A stretch of 42,343 nt of DNA, taken from the IMG/VR virus record IMGVR_UViG_3300010371_000057, positions 1 to 42,343 of that record. One strand, 5' to 3'. Under the pieces are notes generated by a model. That model did not search any database, had not been told where the DNA came from, and saw nothing but the letters and a program-made list of their open reading frames with translations. Within the stretch, counting starts at the first letter, position 1. Each line of letters begins with the position of its first letter. The position numbers and the translations under genes were made by a program. Of the stretch, positions 21,749 through 30,501 are shown in pieces. Source of the DNA: a virus.

Positions 21749-22477
21749 CTAGTAGGGTTGACCGGAATAGATGTTGTAGAGCAACCGCCGGCCGAGGCCG
21801 CCCGGGATTTGGAGAAGCGGTATCTGCGTATTTGCGACGCGGATGGTCTCAAGCGACGATGCCGCAAGTCCAACCACCCAGTCAGGCAGCTTCGACCCAG
21901 GATAGATCACGGCAATCCTGATCGCGAGATTCGTCCATATCGCTTCTTTGTATTCGTCCGGCAGATCGATGGTCTGCGTGTAGGACGTGAACTGCGCCAG
22001 CGTCGCTTTCAGCGTCAAATGCAGGTCGAAAAGCGATGCCTGGGCCACTGGCCACGGATAAACGCTGCCAAGAGGGTATGCGGCATCGTAAAATATAAAA
22101 TACGGCCAGCTTTGCAGCGTTTTTAGCTGCACAAGGTTGTAATCCTCGCGGGATTGCAGGATTTGCAACGGATAATCGACGAAATTCGGCGCACCGGTGA
22201 TCGTTTGGCGCAGGAATGCCGCCTCAAGCCTCGACGGACGTGGCGTATTGAAGTCTCCGCCGGCGCCCACCGTGTATGAAACGGCCCCCGTGGTTGGAAT
22301 TGACACGTCGATGAGGTGATAAATCAGCCATCGGCGCTGATTCCACTGCGCCAGCATGCCGTTCAGCACGTCGTAAACGTCGGAGTAATCCTCGGCGAGC
22401 GCGGTTTGCCCCACGCCGAGGATTCCAGCCGATTTCAGGCCCAGCGTGATGATGGCCTGGGGCGTCGTCAGTGGCAT
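21749..22477 (-). CDS. Head-completion / tail accessory protein, P22 gp4-like, 242 aa
   Basis: TPQAIITLGLKSAGILGVGQ then DYSDVYDVLNGMLAQWNQRR and DLPDEYKEAIWTNLAIRIA are the recognisable segments of the P22 gp4 tail-accessory family: an N-terminal helical domain, a beta sandwich centre and a conserved EYxEAIxxNLAIRLA helix near the C-terminus. In P22, gp4 binds the portal after packaging and forms the first neck ring. The start overlaps the upstream stop (TGATG). Confidence 0.8.
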   Translation of the reverse strand: MPLTTPQAIITLGLKSAGILGVGQTALAEDYSDVYDVLNGMLAQWNQRRWLIYHLIDVSIPTTGAVSYTVGAGGDFNTPRPSRLEAAFLRQTITGAPNFVDYPLQILQSREDYNLVQLKTLQSWPYFIFYDAAYPLGSVYPWPVAQASLFDLHLTLKATLAQFTSYTQTIDLPDEYKEAIWTNLAIRIAVIYPGSKLPDWVVGLAASSLETIRVANTQIPLLQIPGGLGRRLLYNIYSGQPY

Positions 22478-22773
22478 CAGGCGGCGGCCGGCGGCTCTGG
22501 CTCGGGTTCAGGGGCAGCCGGCTCGGCAACCGACGCGGCGGCCGGCTCTTCCTCCGGTTCAGCCTCGTCCGGCAACCGGCCCCAGCGCTCGCGGAACGCC
22601 GCGTCGTGATCGCGCGTTCCATTCTCGTGCTGCTGTCGGATGGCGTCACGGATGCCCGTGCGCTGGGCGTCCTCACGATCCCACAGCGCCACTAGATCGT
22701 CCCACGCGGCCAGCCGTTCCGCGCGCTGCTGGCGGTAGAGCGCGACCGCGCTGTCCGGGATGAGCCGATACAT
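22477..22773 (-). CDS. Hypothetical head-region protein, 98 aa
   Basis: ATG at 22773, overlapping the upstream stop. Residues 1-68 are charged and helical (DSAVALYRQQRAERLAAWDD, QHENGTRDHDAAFRERWGRL); residues 70-98 form an acidic Pro/Glu/Ala tail (EAEPEEEPAAASVAEPAAPE). No family recognised. It lies between the HeH-type and gp4-like genes. Confidence 0.6.
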   Translation of the reverse strand: MYRLIPDSAVALYRQQRAERLAAWDDLVALWDREDAQRTGIRDAIRQQHENGTRDHDAAFRERWGRLPDEAEPEEEPAAASVAEPAAPEPEPEPPAAA

Positions 22774-23411
22774 CAGGCAGCCCGGGGCGCGGTGGCGCGC
22801 TCCAGCTCCTCACGCAGTCGCGTGGTGGACCACCGGCCATCCACCTTCACGCCGAGCGTCGCCAACTGCGCACGCATGTCTTCTTCGTCGGCGGCGGGGG
22901 CGGCCGGCGCGGCCAGCTTCGCCTCCAGCGCGGCGATCTTGTCGCGCATGGCGGCGATCTCTTCCAGCTCGGCGAGCCGCGCCTGAAGCGCCGCGCGCTG
23001 ATCCGGCGCGGGCGCGTTCATCTTGTCGCCGAGTTCGCGCCGCAGCCGTACCGCCGTCCAGTTCGGATCGACGTTGATACCGGCTTGCGCGCAACGCACG
23101 ATGAGCGCCTGCCGGTCCTCCTCCTGCTGTACCGAGGTCTTGCCGCCGGCGAGGACGCGCTCTTCCTCCTCCTCGGAATTGACGATGATGTGCTGAAAGA
23201 CTTCCTTTGTCTCGGTCCATTCCCGCGTGCGGCGCCCGTCGCCGATGTCGGTGGACCGCTTGATCTCCTGCACGCCTTGCGAGAGGTGCAGCATCTTCGG
23301 ATATTCGCGATATTCGTAGCTGTCGGTCCACAGCTTGCGTTCGCGCAGCTTGCGCAGGTGCGGCGCCACGGGGCCGCCCTGCATGAGATAGATGGTCTGG
23401 CTGTCGGACAT
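22773..23411 (-). CDS. Head-region protein with two HeH/SAP-like helix-extension-helix motifs, 212 aa
   Basis: The ATG at 23411, 14 nt below the coat stop, is preferred over the longer ORF that overlaps the coat gene. The first half (QTIYLMQGGPVAPHLRKLRE, YEYREYPKMLHLSQGVQEIK) is an unrecognised domain. Two similar segments follow: LIVRCAQAGINVDPNWTAVR-LRREL (about residue 110) and MRAQLATLGVKVDGRWSTTR-LREEL (about 180), with the spacing of small nucleic-acid-binding HeH or SAP motifs; an alanine-rich coiled coil links them. A head-tail connector or DNA-organising role is possible. Confidence 0.65.
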   Translation of the reverse strand: MSDSQTIYLMQGGPVAPHLRKLRERKLWTDSYEYREYPKMLHLSQGVQEIKRSTDIGDGRRTREWTETKEVFQHIIVNSEEEEERVLAGGKTSVQQEEDRQALIVRCAQAGINVDPNWTAVRLRRELGDKMNAPAPDQRAALQARLAELEEIAAMRDKIAALEAKLAAPAAPAADEEDMRAQLATLGVKVDGRWSTTRLREELERATAPRAA

Positions 23412-23424
23412 GCGATTGCTCCGT

Positions 23425-24636
23425 TTACAGTGCGTCGGCCACCACGACGGCCCATTCCGGGCGCGTCCACAGCGAGCCATAGAGAACGTCGAGACGGGTG
23501 CCGGTGAAGCCACCCTGGATGACGTATTGCTGGACCATCAGCATGGAGATTCCGTCCAGCACATGACGGCCGCTCGCGACGTTGGGCGGGATTTCGAGGT
23601 CCGCCGTGACCATCGTGAACGCCTGCGGGTGGTAGACGATGTTCTTGCGGTATGCGGTGCTGGCCGGGCTGGCGAGGCTGATCGCGGCGCTGTTGGCGGG
23701 CGATGAGTCCACCGTCTGGTACTGCACGTCCGCGCCCGCGTTGGTCGGAGGCACGATCGCGGGATAGATCGAGATCGAAGTGCCCGCGTTCGCCACGTCA
23801 GCCAGCACGACGAACTGGCGCACCTGCCCGTATGACTGCTTCTCCACCCGGTTGACACCGTTCACGTTGGCGATCGTGATGATGTCGCCCTTCTTCAGCG
23901 TCCCGGTGATCGCGTTGGTGACGAGCGTCGAGCCGGTCTGCCCCGCGCCGTTCACCGTGCCGGCGGAGAAGCTGCCGGGGGTGTGCGTGATGACTGTCTG
24001 GTCGGACATCCACGACAGGCCCAGCGCGTTCTTCATATCGCCTTCGCGATACTGGCGGCTGATTTCCGTCGCGGGATTGAACAGGCCCGCCAGCGCCCCG
24101 GCCACGCGCGCGTCGGTGAACGGGTTGACGATCACACGGTGATCGCCGTCTGGCGCCGATTGCGTCTTCAGGATGGCGTTGGCGTTCAGGAACGTGGTGT
24201 TGCTCGGGGTGATGATCGCCCCGGCGGCCTGATTGTCGGTGTAGTTGCACACGCCGCCTTCGGCGCCCGACATGATGTTGACCGCGACCTTGCCAGCCAG
24301 ATTGTTGACGGCGGTTGCGATGTAACGCTCGGCGAAGTCGTCGATGAACAAGGTCATGTCGCTCTGCGAAAACGACATATCGACGCCCTGCTGGGTCGCC
24401 ATCGTCAGGGTCTCATACTGCTCCGAGACATCCTGGAACGATGCGGCCTGCCCGGTGCGCACCACCCAATCGACGGGCAGCCGGATGCGCAGCGAGTTGC
24501 CGATCTTGGCACCACTGCGCGCGAACTGACCATCATATTGGAAGGAGGCAGAGCGCATGAAGGCGTTCGCGTTGCGGAACATCGTCAACGCAACGCGCGC
24601 GATCATGTTGATCGTGAGAAGCGTATTGCCGGCCAT
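23425..24636 (-). CDS. Major coat protein, P22 gp5-like, 403 aa
   Basis: ATG at 24636 with GGAG about 9 nt upstream; the frame extends to 24666 without support. The opening (MAGNTLLTINMIARVALTMF) and the block IRLPVDWVVRTGQAASFQDV, then VDMSFSQSDMTLFIDDFAER, are typical of the P22 coat family. Length is near that of P22 gp5 (430 aa). It has the HK97-type fold in known members and forms the capsid shell. The gene follows a scaffold-like gene, but with an extra small gene and a 188-nt gap between them. Confidence 0.85.
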   Translation of the reverse strand: MAGNTLLTINMIARVALTMFRNANAFMRSASFQYDGQFARSGAKIGNSLRIRLPVDWVVRTGQAASFQDVSEQYETLTMATQQGVDMSFSQSDMTLFIDDFAERYIATAVNNLAGKVAVNIMSGAEGGVCNYTDNQAAGAIITPSNTTFLNANAILKTQSAPDGDHRVIVNPFTDARVAGALAGLFNPATEISRQYREGDMKNALGLSWMSDQTVITHTPGSFSAGTVNGAGQTGSTLVTNAITGTLKKGDIITIANVNGVNRVEKQSYGQVRQFVVLADVANAGTSISIYPAIVPPTNAGADVQYQTVDSSPANSAAISLASPASTAYRKNIVYHPQAFTMVTADLEIPPNVASGRHVLDGISMLMVQQYVIQGGFTGTRLDVLYGSLWTRPEWAVVVADAL

Positions 24637-24824
24637 TGGTGTGACTCCACACTGTATTGGAAACACGCACTAACGGCCTCACTCTTTGGAGTTCTTGGCT
24701 TGTCGGTGCGCAATACAGCCGTGGCGGAAAAGGCTATCACACGTCACAGGCTCAGGCTGGGCGTCTCACACGGGTTGCAGTCCCGGTCTGGCTCGCTTTG
24801 GTGCCGGCGAGCGCGGGGTGGGGG

Positions 24825-25148
24825 TTAGGCTGAACGAGAATTACTTCGAGCGCCTTCCGAGATAAGACAGCGAAGCATCTTCGCAATATCGTCATCCGAT
24901 AGCGTCGTGATGCGGTAAGTGTAGTCCTCAGGAGGCCATAGTATCTTGTTTGCCGTATCGACCCATGCGGCGTGCAGCGGAGTAATATCAGCGACAGGCT
25001 GCGAAGCGGCAGCTTGCCGTTGCACGAGTTTCATCAAACAAACCAAGTCGGCCTGCCTGGGCAGCCTCCATTCCGAATCTCCATAAAAGAAGCGCGGCGC
25101 ATACGACACGAAAGCCGGGCGCCATCCGGACGTGGTTGGCGGAATCAC
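24825..25148 (-). CDS. Unrecognised protein between scaffold and coat genes, 107 aa
   Basis: GTG at 25148 overlaps the scaffold stop (GTGA). It reads SGWRPAFVSYAPRFFYGDSE, then PLHAAWVDTANKILWPPED and ends DDDIAKMLRCLISEGARSNS, with no known domain. The base composition is visibly lower in G+C than both neighbours, and a 188-nt gap (24637-24824) with no convincing ORF or promoter follows. P22-type phages usually have scaffold and coat side by side, so this looks like a later insertion ('moron'). Confidence 0.5.
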   Translation of the reverse strand: MIPPTTSGWRPAFVSYAPRFFYGDSEWRLPRQADLVCLMKLVQRQAAASQPVADITPLHAAWVDTANKILWPPEDYTYRITTLSDDDIAKMLRCLISEGARSNSRSA

Positions 25149-25927
25149 GCCGACCGCCTCGCATTCCCGCCAAGATGACGGGGCCGCGTTTTCATCCAGT
25201 GATCACGGAACGCTTCCATACTCATCTTTTCGTCGTACACATCCGGTTCTGGCGGCGTGGCCGGGGACGCAATCGGATTGGCGGGGCGCGGCGCGTTCGA
25301 TAGCGGGCGCGCGGGTGCCGGTCGGCTCATCTCTGCGGCCATGCGGCCCATCTCCGTTGCCATCGCCAGCGGCGACTTGTTCAGCAGCGATTGCAGCGCG
25401 TCCACGTCTTCGGCGAGGTGCGCCACGATCTTGGTTGCGTTGGGCAGTTCCACCAGCGCGGCCATGAAGGCTTGATTGGTCGTGGCGCCCATCGAGTGCA
25501 GCACGTCGGCGTGCGCATCCCACACCGCTGCGGTGTATTCCTTGCGCCCAGCCTCGATCAGCGCATTGCGGGCGCGGGCGCTGTCACGTTCGGCCACCAG
25601 TCGGGCGGCGGCCTGCTCCACGGTCTCGGCGGGTGGTGTCGGGGCTTCGTCGGGCTTGCCTGCGTTCAGCAATGCCCGCGCGGCGGCAAGCTCTGTCTCG
25701 GCCGCCCGCCGCGCCTCGGCTTCGGTCGTCAGCCGGGAGGACAGAATGGCGAAGCGGCGATCCGCCTGCGTTGGTTTGGCCGGTTCGTCGGTGGTGTCGG
25801 CAGGGGCGTCAGGGGCGGCCTGAGTGGCGTCCGCGGTTTCGGGTGCCGGCGGATCGGTCTCGGCCGGCGGGGGCGGTGGGGCGTCGTCTGGCGCGGGCTG
25901 GGTGGGGGCTTCGGTGGTCTCGCTCAT
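25145..25927 (-). CDS. Scaffolding-like protein, 260 aa
   Basis: ATG at 25927 (a longer ORF to 25975 overlaps the upstream gene). Residues 1-60 are acidic and proline-rich (PTQPAPDDAPPPPPAETDPP), then heptad-rich helices (RLTTEAEARRAAETELAAAR, VEQAAARLVAERDSARARNA), and a C-terminal basic patch (DHWMKTRPRHLGGNARR). An acidic disordered start, central coiled coil and basic end for binding coat protein are the normal plan of P22-like scaffolds. Position between portal and coat supports it. Confidence 0.7.
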   Translation of the reverse strand: MSETTEAPTQPAPDDAPPPPPAETDPPAPETADATQAAPDAPADTTDEPAKPTQADRRFAILSSRLTTEAEARRAAETELAAARALLNAGKPDEAPTPPAETVEQAAARLVAERDSARARNALIEAGRKEYTAAVWDAHADVLHSMGATTNQAFMAALVELPNATKIVAHLAEDVDALQSLLNKSPLAMATEMGRMAAEMSRPAPARPLSNAPRPANPIASPATPPEPDVYDEKMSMEAFRDHWMKTRPRHLGGNARRSA

Positions 25928-25971
25928 TTCGCCTCGCTCTGTGTCACACGGCTTGTCCCGCCGGGGGTTGG

Positions 25972-26367
25972 TCAATGCAGCCGGCTCGGCACAATCGCCA
26001 CTTCATCGGCCAAGTGCCGGTTCGCGCGGAGGTCCGTATCCTTCACCAGCGCATCCAGAATTTCATCCTTCTGCTTCCTCGGCATCACGTCATCGGGCAG
26101 CGACAGGCAATCCGCCAGCGACCGGCGCGCGTCTTCGAGGAAGCGGGGCGCTGCTGCGCCGATGAACGCCAAGCGGGCGTGGTTTTCGTCGATCGTATGA
26201 CCGGCCGTCATGGCTTTGTAGACCAGATTATCGCGCGCGTAGACTTCCCACATTTCGTTCGCGATCTGGATTGCGACCTCGGCCACCAGCTTGTGCGCAT
26301 TGAGGCCGGGGCCGAACGGCTGGCGCTCGCGGATGGGCTTCGTGCGGATGTGAGGGGCGCGGCTCAC
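25972..26367 (-). CDS. Hypothetical head-region protein, 131 aa
   Basis: I chose the GTG at 26367, which overlaps the upstream stop (GTGA), over an ATG at 26409. The protein is mixed helical with conserved-looking pieces: RTKPIRERQPFGPGLNAHK, VAIQIANEMWEVYARDNLVY and PRKQKDEILDALVKDTDLR. Genes of this size between portal and scaffold are common in P22-like phages of alphaproteobacteria, but their function is unknown. Confidence 0.6.
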   Translation of the reverse strand: MSRAPHIRTKPIRERQPFGPGLNAHKLVAEVAIQIANEMWEVYARDNLVYKAMTAGHTIDENHARLAFIGAAAPRFLEDARRSLADCLSLPDDVMPRKQKDEILDALVKDTDLRANRHLADEVAIVPSRLH

Positions 26368-26633
26368 AGCGGGCACGCCCAGAACCCATTCGGCGCCCGC
26401 TGCCGCCACTCGGCTGCCCGCTCGGCGGCTGTCGCGGCCTGCGTCGTTTCGGTGGCGACGATCGCCTGCGTGGCGGTCTGCAATGCCGCCTCGGCGCGCG
26501 CCAGGCGGTCATACGATGCGGCGGTAACGGGCAGCTCCAGGCATTGCGCACGCGCGTCAGACCATTCCTTCGCGGCGTCCACAACGGCTTGCATCGCTTC
26601 CCAACGCTCGCCCGCAGTCTGCATGATGTCCAT
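26364..26633 (-). CDS. Hypothetical helical protein, 89 aa
   Basis: ATG at 26633 overlaps the portal stop (TGATG). The whole sequence is helical and rich in alanine, with heptad-like spacing (MQAVVDAAKEWSDARAQCLE, DRLARAEAALQTATQAIVA). No family recognised. It is coupled with the portal and the following gene and is probably a head-assembly accessory. Confidence 0.55.
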   Translation of the reverse strand: MDIMQTAGERWEAMQAVVDAAKEWSDARAQCLELPVTAASYDRLARAEAALQTATQAIVATETTQAATAAERAAEWRQRAPNGFWACPL

Positions 26634-28789
26634 CAAACCCCTCCCGGCTGCGCCGCTTGCTGCCCCACGTCCGGCACGCGGATCGGCAGCGCGCCAGATG
26701 CGCCCGGCGGAGGCTCGCCGGCCAACTCCAGGTCCAACCCCTGCGCCGCGCCCATCACGGCGGGACCAAGATTGTCCTGCGCGGCCTGCGCCATTTCCTC
26801 GCGCACCAGTTGCCGCAGCGCCTCGGGGTCGATGGCCAGGAAGTCCTTCAGCGCGCTCAGTCGGCGAGTGTCGGCGTCGAACGCGTCAATCACGGCATCG
26901 GAGTCCTTGGCCTTCACCTTCAGCCGTTCCTCGGTAAGCGCCTGCATGGCCTCGCCAAGCCGGGTGTTGGACGCTCGAAGTTGCTTCTGCAATTCGTCGA
27001 TTGCGGCCTGTGCCGCAGTGGGCATTCCCGGCTTCAGCCGTTCGGCGATTTCGTCGGCCAGCGGGAAGTCAGCCACCTTGAACAGCAGATCGCCGATCTT
27101 TTCGATGAGTGCCGGCGCCCGCGTGATGATCTGCACGATGGCGTTGAACGCCTCTTGCCGCTGCGTGGCATAGTCGGGGCCAACGTCCGGCACCACGTCG
27201 AACTTCCCCAGGTTCGGATTGAAGATCGCCGCCGCGCCTTCCTCGGCCGCCTGGTATGCCTTGTCCGCGTCGGGGTCGATTTGCAGATGCACCTCGCTGC
27301 GATCCTCGCCCATCGTCTTGATCACGCGCGGCGTGTCGTAAATCTCCCGCACCCATTCCTGCACGATCTGGCCCTGGCGGCGGATGGCGATCGCCTGATT
27401 GTCGATGAAGTGGTATGTGGCCCGATCGCCCTGCCGTTGGCGTTCGTTGATGGCGCGCCCGCTCTTTTCGTTGCCCGGCGCGCCCATCTCCGCTTCGTAC
27501 TGCCCCGACGCCGACAGCATGAATTGCCGGGCGAGCGCCACGCCGTCGAGATAGACCGGCGCGGACATCGGCGGTTGCTGGCGCTCGGGCTTGGGGATTT
27601 CCCGCCCTTGGTCATCGCGATGCTTGTACGGCAGGAACGCATGGTTCTCGAAGTTCGCCGTCGCGTAGTAGGTCATATAGTCGGCGACAGTCTCCGCCGG
27701 CACGAGCCATGGCGACTTGCTTTGCAGCGCGCCGAACTCCACCGACGCGGACCAGTTGTAGTTCTCCATCTGCTGCGCGCTGATCAGCGCCCGCGTATGG
27801 CCCTTGCGATCGAGAATGCCGTCAATGACCGTGACCTCACCGACCCATGGGATGATCGGGATCGATGTGCCCGGCACGCGTTCGTCATCGACCACACGGT
27901 CGCCGATGATCTCGTAACGATGCACCCGCTTGGTCACGACGGGACGGCGCTTGAGCTTGCTGCCGTTGGCCTCGGCCTCCGCTTCCCACCGCTTGACCAG
28001 CGACGCCGGCACCTTACTGCGCAGGATCGTCACGCCTTCGTCGTTGCCCAGCAGTTCATCGGCTTCCTCGGTGATCTCGTAGTAGTTGGCGACGCGGATA
28101 TGATCCTTCCGCACCCATTCGGTCGCGCCATCGTCAACCGCGTTGGCCAGCGGCATTACGCCGCGCAACTCCGGGTGCTTCAGCTCCACCTCATCGCGCG
28201 GGCGGTCGGCATAAATGAAACCATATCGCGCGTCGGAGCCGTCGGTCTCGGTAATATCGCAGTCCATCATCACGGTGAGCGGATTGGCGATGCCGCGAAT
28301 GAACACGTCCTGGTCGAAGCTGTCTTCCGACGTGAAGTCCGATGTGACCCACGTATAGCCCAGGCCGGCACGCACCTGAAAGCCGATTGCAATGCCTTGC
28401 GCCATTTGCACATTGCTGATGTTGGCGATGTGCCGATAGATGCCTTCCCACGCCTCGGCGGCCTCTTCGGTCGCCTCGTCACCGACCGCGCGATATTTGA
28501 CGCCGGACTTGTTCTGCTTCGCCTCGTTGATGATGTGGAGGTTGTGTTGCCGGGTCTCGTTGACCGTAAGCGTGACCTTGCCGCTGCGGGTGCTGGCAAT
28601 CTCAACCGGCCATTGATAGTTGTTGTAGCTGTCTCCGGAGTCGAACTTGAGGTCCATGATCCAGTTCGTGCGGGCCTGTGATTCCCACTCGTAGCACCGC
28701 TTCCAACGTGCATGTGCCCGGCGGATGACGGCCGCGAATGGCCTCTCCCCGTCGAGCTGATCGTCAGTGGCGGTGGTGTAGTCGCTCAC
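26633..28789 (-). CDS. Portal protein, P22 gp1-like, 718 aa
   Basis: GTG at 28789, overlapping the stop of the upstream 47-residue gene (GTGA). Diagnostic pieces are RAHARWKRCYEWESQARTNW, VTLTVNETRQHNLHIINEAK and NPLTVMMDCDITETDGSDAR, in the order found in the P22 portal family; the length (P22 gp1 is 725 aa) also agrees. The C-terminal about 170 residues form a helical, coiled-coil-prone barrel region (AAQAAIDELQKQLRASNTRL). Twelve copies form the DNA entry ring bound by terminase and later by gp4. Confidence 0.9.
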   Translation of the reverse strand: MSDYTTATDDQLDGERPFAAVIRRAHARWKRCYEWESQARTNWIMDLKFDSGDSYNNYQWPVEIASTRSGKVTLTVNETRQHNLHIINEAKQNKSGVKYRAVGDEATEEAAEAWEGIYRHIANISNVQMAQGIAIGFQVRAGLGYTWVTSDFTSEDSFDQDVFIRGIANPLTVMMDCDITETDGSDARYGFIYADRPRDEVELKHPELRGVMPLANAVDDGATEWVRKDHIRVANYYEITEEADELLGNDEGVTILRSKVPASLVKRWEAEAEANGSKLKRRPVVTKRVHRYEIIGDRVVDDERVPGTSIPIIPWVGEVTVIDGILDRKGHTRALISAQQMENYNWSASVEFGALQSKSPWLVPAETVADYMTYYATANFENHAFLPYKHRDDQGREIPKPERQQPPMSAPVYLDGVALARQFMLSASGQYEAEMGAPGNEKSGRAINERQRQGDRATYHFIDNQAIAIRRQGQIVQEWVREIYDTPRVIKTMGEDRSEVHLQIDPDADKAYQAAEEGAAAIFNPNLGKFDVVPDVGPDYATQRQEAFNAIVQIITRAPALIEKIGDLLFKVADFPLADEIAERLKPGMPTAAQAAIDELQKQLRASNTRLGEAMQALTEERLKVKAKDSDAVIDAFDADTRRLSALKDFLAIDPEALRQLVREEMAQAAQDNLGPAVMGAAQGLDLELAGEPPPGASGALPIRVPDVGQQAAQPGGV

Positions 28790-28929
28790 TTTTTGGTCGG
28801 CTTCTTCCGGTCAACGCCGCTGATCTTGCCCGCGTTGCGACTGGCATAGAATACCTCGGCGCCTTTCTTCGCGCCGTATTCCTTGGTCATGGCGGACTTG
28901 ATCGTGGTGCCTTTCTTTGTCAGCGGCAT
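28786..28929 (-). CDS. Small basic phage protein between terminase and portal, 47 aa
   Basis: ATG at 28929; the TGA at 28786-28788 overlaps the GTG of the portal gene. The sequence MPLTKKGTTIKSAMTKEYGA, then KKGAEVFYASRNAGKISGV with a lysine-rich end, is of a type I recognise from many phage and prophage packaging modules (LTKKGxKIxxxMxxxYGxKKGxxVFYASxNxGxIxGV). Function unknown; basic charge suggests DNA or terminase contact. Confidence 0.75.
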   Translation of the reverse strand: MPLTKKGTTIKSAMTKEYGAKKGAEVFYASRNAGKISGVDRKKPTKK

Positions 28930-28938
28930 CGTGCGGTC

Positions 28939-30222
28939 CTATCGTGTCATCCATGCGCCACGGTGCTGCATGACCGGGGCGGGAACGAAGGGGGGGATTA
29001 CAGCCGTGGATTTCGGCTCACTGAGTGACATTGCCAGCGTCATGAACGCGTCGGCCGCATGACTATGCTGATCATGTAGCGGTTCTTTGCTTCGCTGGCC
29101 GGTATCAGCCTCTATCTCGTATTGGTAGTGCCGCAAGTGCTGGATGCCGTCTGCGGTTTTCTCGCGATCAAACCAGCATTGTCCGAACACGGCACGGCCG
29201 GCGTCGATCTGTGTTGATTTTGCAGTGCGCGGGACCACACGAACAGAAGAGAATGCCGCGCGCATTTGCTGAGTTATGGTCCGTTCACTGGCTAGGAGGT
29301 CGTGATCCGCATCATGCGGCAACCAGTGCGTGCCGTAGGCGTATGGCCGCTCTTTCAGTGTCTTCACATAATGCGCGAGCTGCTGCCCGCAGTTCTCATA
29401 GAAGTCGAGCACGCGGTACTCGAAGCCGATCACCTGCGCGAACCAGATAGAGCACATATCGCGCTTCCCGAGGTCCCAGAAGGTATCAACGGGCTTTGCT
29501 GGGTTCCACGGCACCGTTGTTATACGATTGGCGACATCACGTAGTTCGTTGGCGAACACAGCGCCGTCGAGGGCGTGCTTGCATTGTCCGCCATAAACAT
29601 GCAGATAATCGTCTAAGTTGCGCTCGCGAAGTTCGAGGGCCTCAGTCTTCAGTGTATCGGGAAACCACGGATTATCCGCAAACCCGATTGGGATGAGTAT
29701 TGCGCCAGCGGGCGGTCGCACCACGAACCGTTGATATGTCTCATCGGTTTCCAGTTCCGGATTGAACGAGACCCAAATCTCTGAACCGTCCTTGCGGATT
29801 GTGGGAATGAGCGTCATCCATGACGTGCGGGAGACGTTAACCGCTTCCTCAACCCAGCAGATATCGATCCCCTCAAATGATTTGATTGCCCCGATGTTGG
29901 TCCGGATACCGGCGAACCGAAACTCTGTGCCGTTAACGCCGTATATTGTCGCCTTTTCAATCGTATAAAAAGCGCCCATGTTGTTTTCGGCAATCTGATC
30001 GCTCAGCAGTTTATGCACGCTGTCGGCAATCGATGATTGAAACTCGCGCGCACATAGAATCCGTAGCTTGGTCTTCGCGCCCAGGATCAGTAGCGCCCGA
30101 GCAAAGCCCCACGACTTCCCGCCGCCTCGACCGCCAAATGCAACCTTGTACCGCGCTGGCGTAAATAGGGGCGCCATCTTCTTAGGCACTTCAAGATTGA
30201 GGTTCGGTCTCTGCGTTGACAA
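28939..30222 (-). CDS. terL: Terminase large subunit, 427 aa
   Basis: Walker A is GGRGGGKS (residues 30-37), Walker B is IDICWVEEA (119-127) with the catalytic glutamate, and the nuclease half begins DTFWDLGKRD (acidic residues 247, 250, 255), with a late acidic site in HSHAADAFM. This is the PBSX/terminase_3-type ATPase-nuclease that translocates and cuts phage DNA. The only start that keeps the natural N-terminus is a TTG at 30222, overlapping the small-subunit gene by 32 nt; an ATG at 30177 would remove 15 residues. The gene is visibly lower in G+C than its neighbours. Confidence 0.92.
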   Translation of the reverse strand: MSTQRPNLNLEVPKKMAPLFTPARYKVAFGGRGGGKSWGFARALLILGAKTKLRILCAREFQSSIADSVHKLLSDQIAENNMGAFYTIEKATIYGVNGTEFRFAGIRTNIGAIKSFEGIDICWVEEAVNVSRTSWMTLIPTIRKDGSEIWVSFNPELETDETYQRFVVRPPAGAILIPIGFADNPWFPDTLKTEALELRERNLDDYLHVYGGQCKHALDGAVFANELRDVANRITTVPWNPAKPVDTFWDLGKRDMCSIWFAQVIGFEYRVLDFYENCGQQLAHYVKTLKERPYAYGTHWLPHDADHDLLASERTITQQMRAAFSSVRVVPRTAKSTQIDAGRAVFGQCWFDREKTADGIQHLRHYQYEIEADTGQRSKEPLHDQHSHAADAFMTLAMSLSEPKSTAVIPPFVPAPVMQHRGAWMTR

Positions 30223-30475
30223 AGGTCACCGTAATGCCCGCGAACAACGGCTCGCCATTCTCTCCCGTGACCTCCTTTGGTAGAAGGCTCGCGATAACGC
30301 GCAGGTAGGCAGAAGGATCGGTCGCGCGCACCCGCTGCACTGCATCGACTCCATGTTCTTGAAAGTCGTTAAACATTGCAGTGATGAAAGATTCGCCCAA
30401 CTTGTTACGCGAACCTTTCGGTCTACCGGGATTGCCGACCGCGAATGGGCGGCCGGGAACTCGCTTGTCGGACAT
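30191..30475 (-). CDS. Terminase small-subunit-like DUF5681 protein, 94 aa
   Basis: ATG at 30475. GRPFAVGNPGRPKGSRNKLG (residues 8-27) is the signature of DUF5681, a small domain encoded just before large terminases in many phages and prophages of proteobacteria. The remainder is helical (GVDAVQRVRATDPSAYLRVI) and ends in a beta hairpin. It is taken to be the DNA-recognition partner of the large subunit, by context. Confidence 0.7.
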   Translation of the reverse strand: MSDKRVPGRPFAVGNPGRPKGSRNKLGESFITAMFNDFQEHGVDAVQRVRATDPSAYLRVIASLLPKEVTGENGEPLFAGITVTFVNAETEPQS

Positions 30476-30501
30476 GCGTAATCCAAGCGTAGTTTCGCGT
30501 C

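Noticed and set aside
26657-28681. Long plus-strand ORF of 674 codons
   Set aside because: It lies entirely antisense to the portal gene and is arginine/histidine/leucine-rich with no domain; G+C-rich coding DNA commonly leaves such open frames on the other strand.
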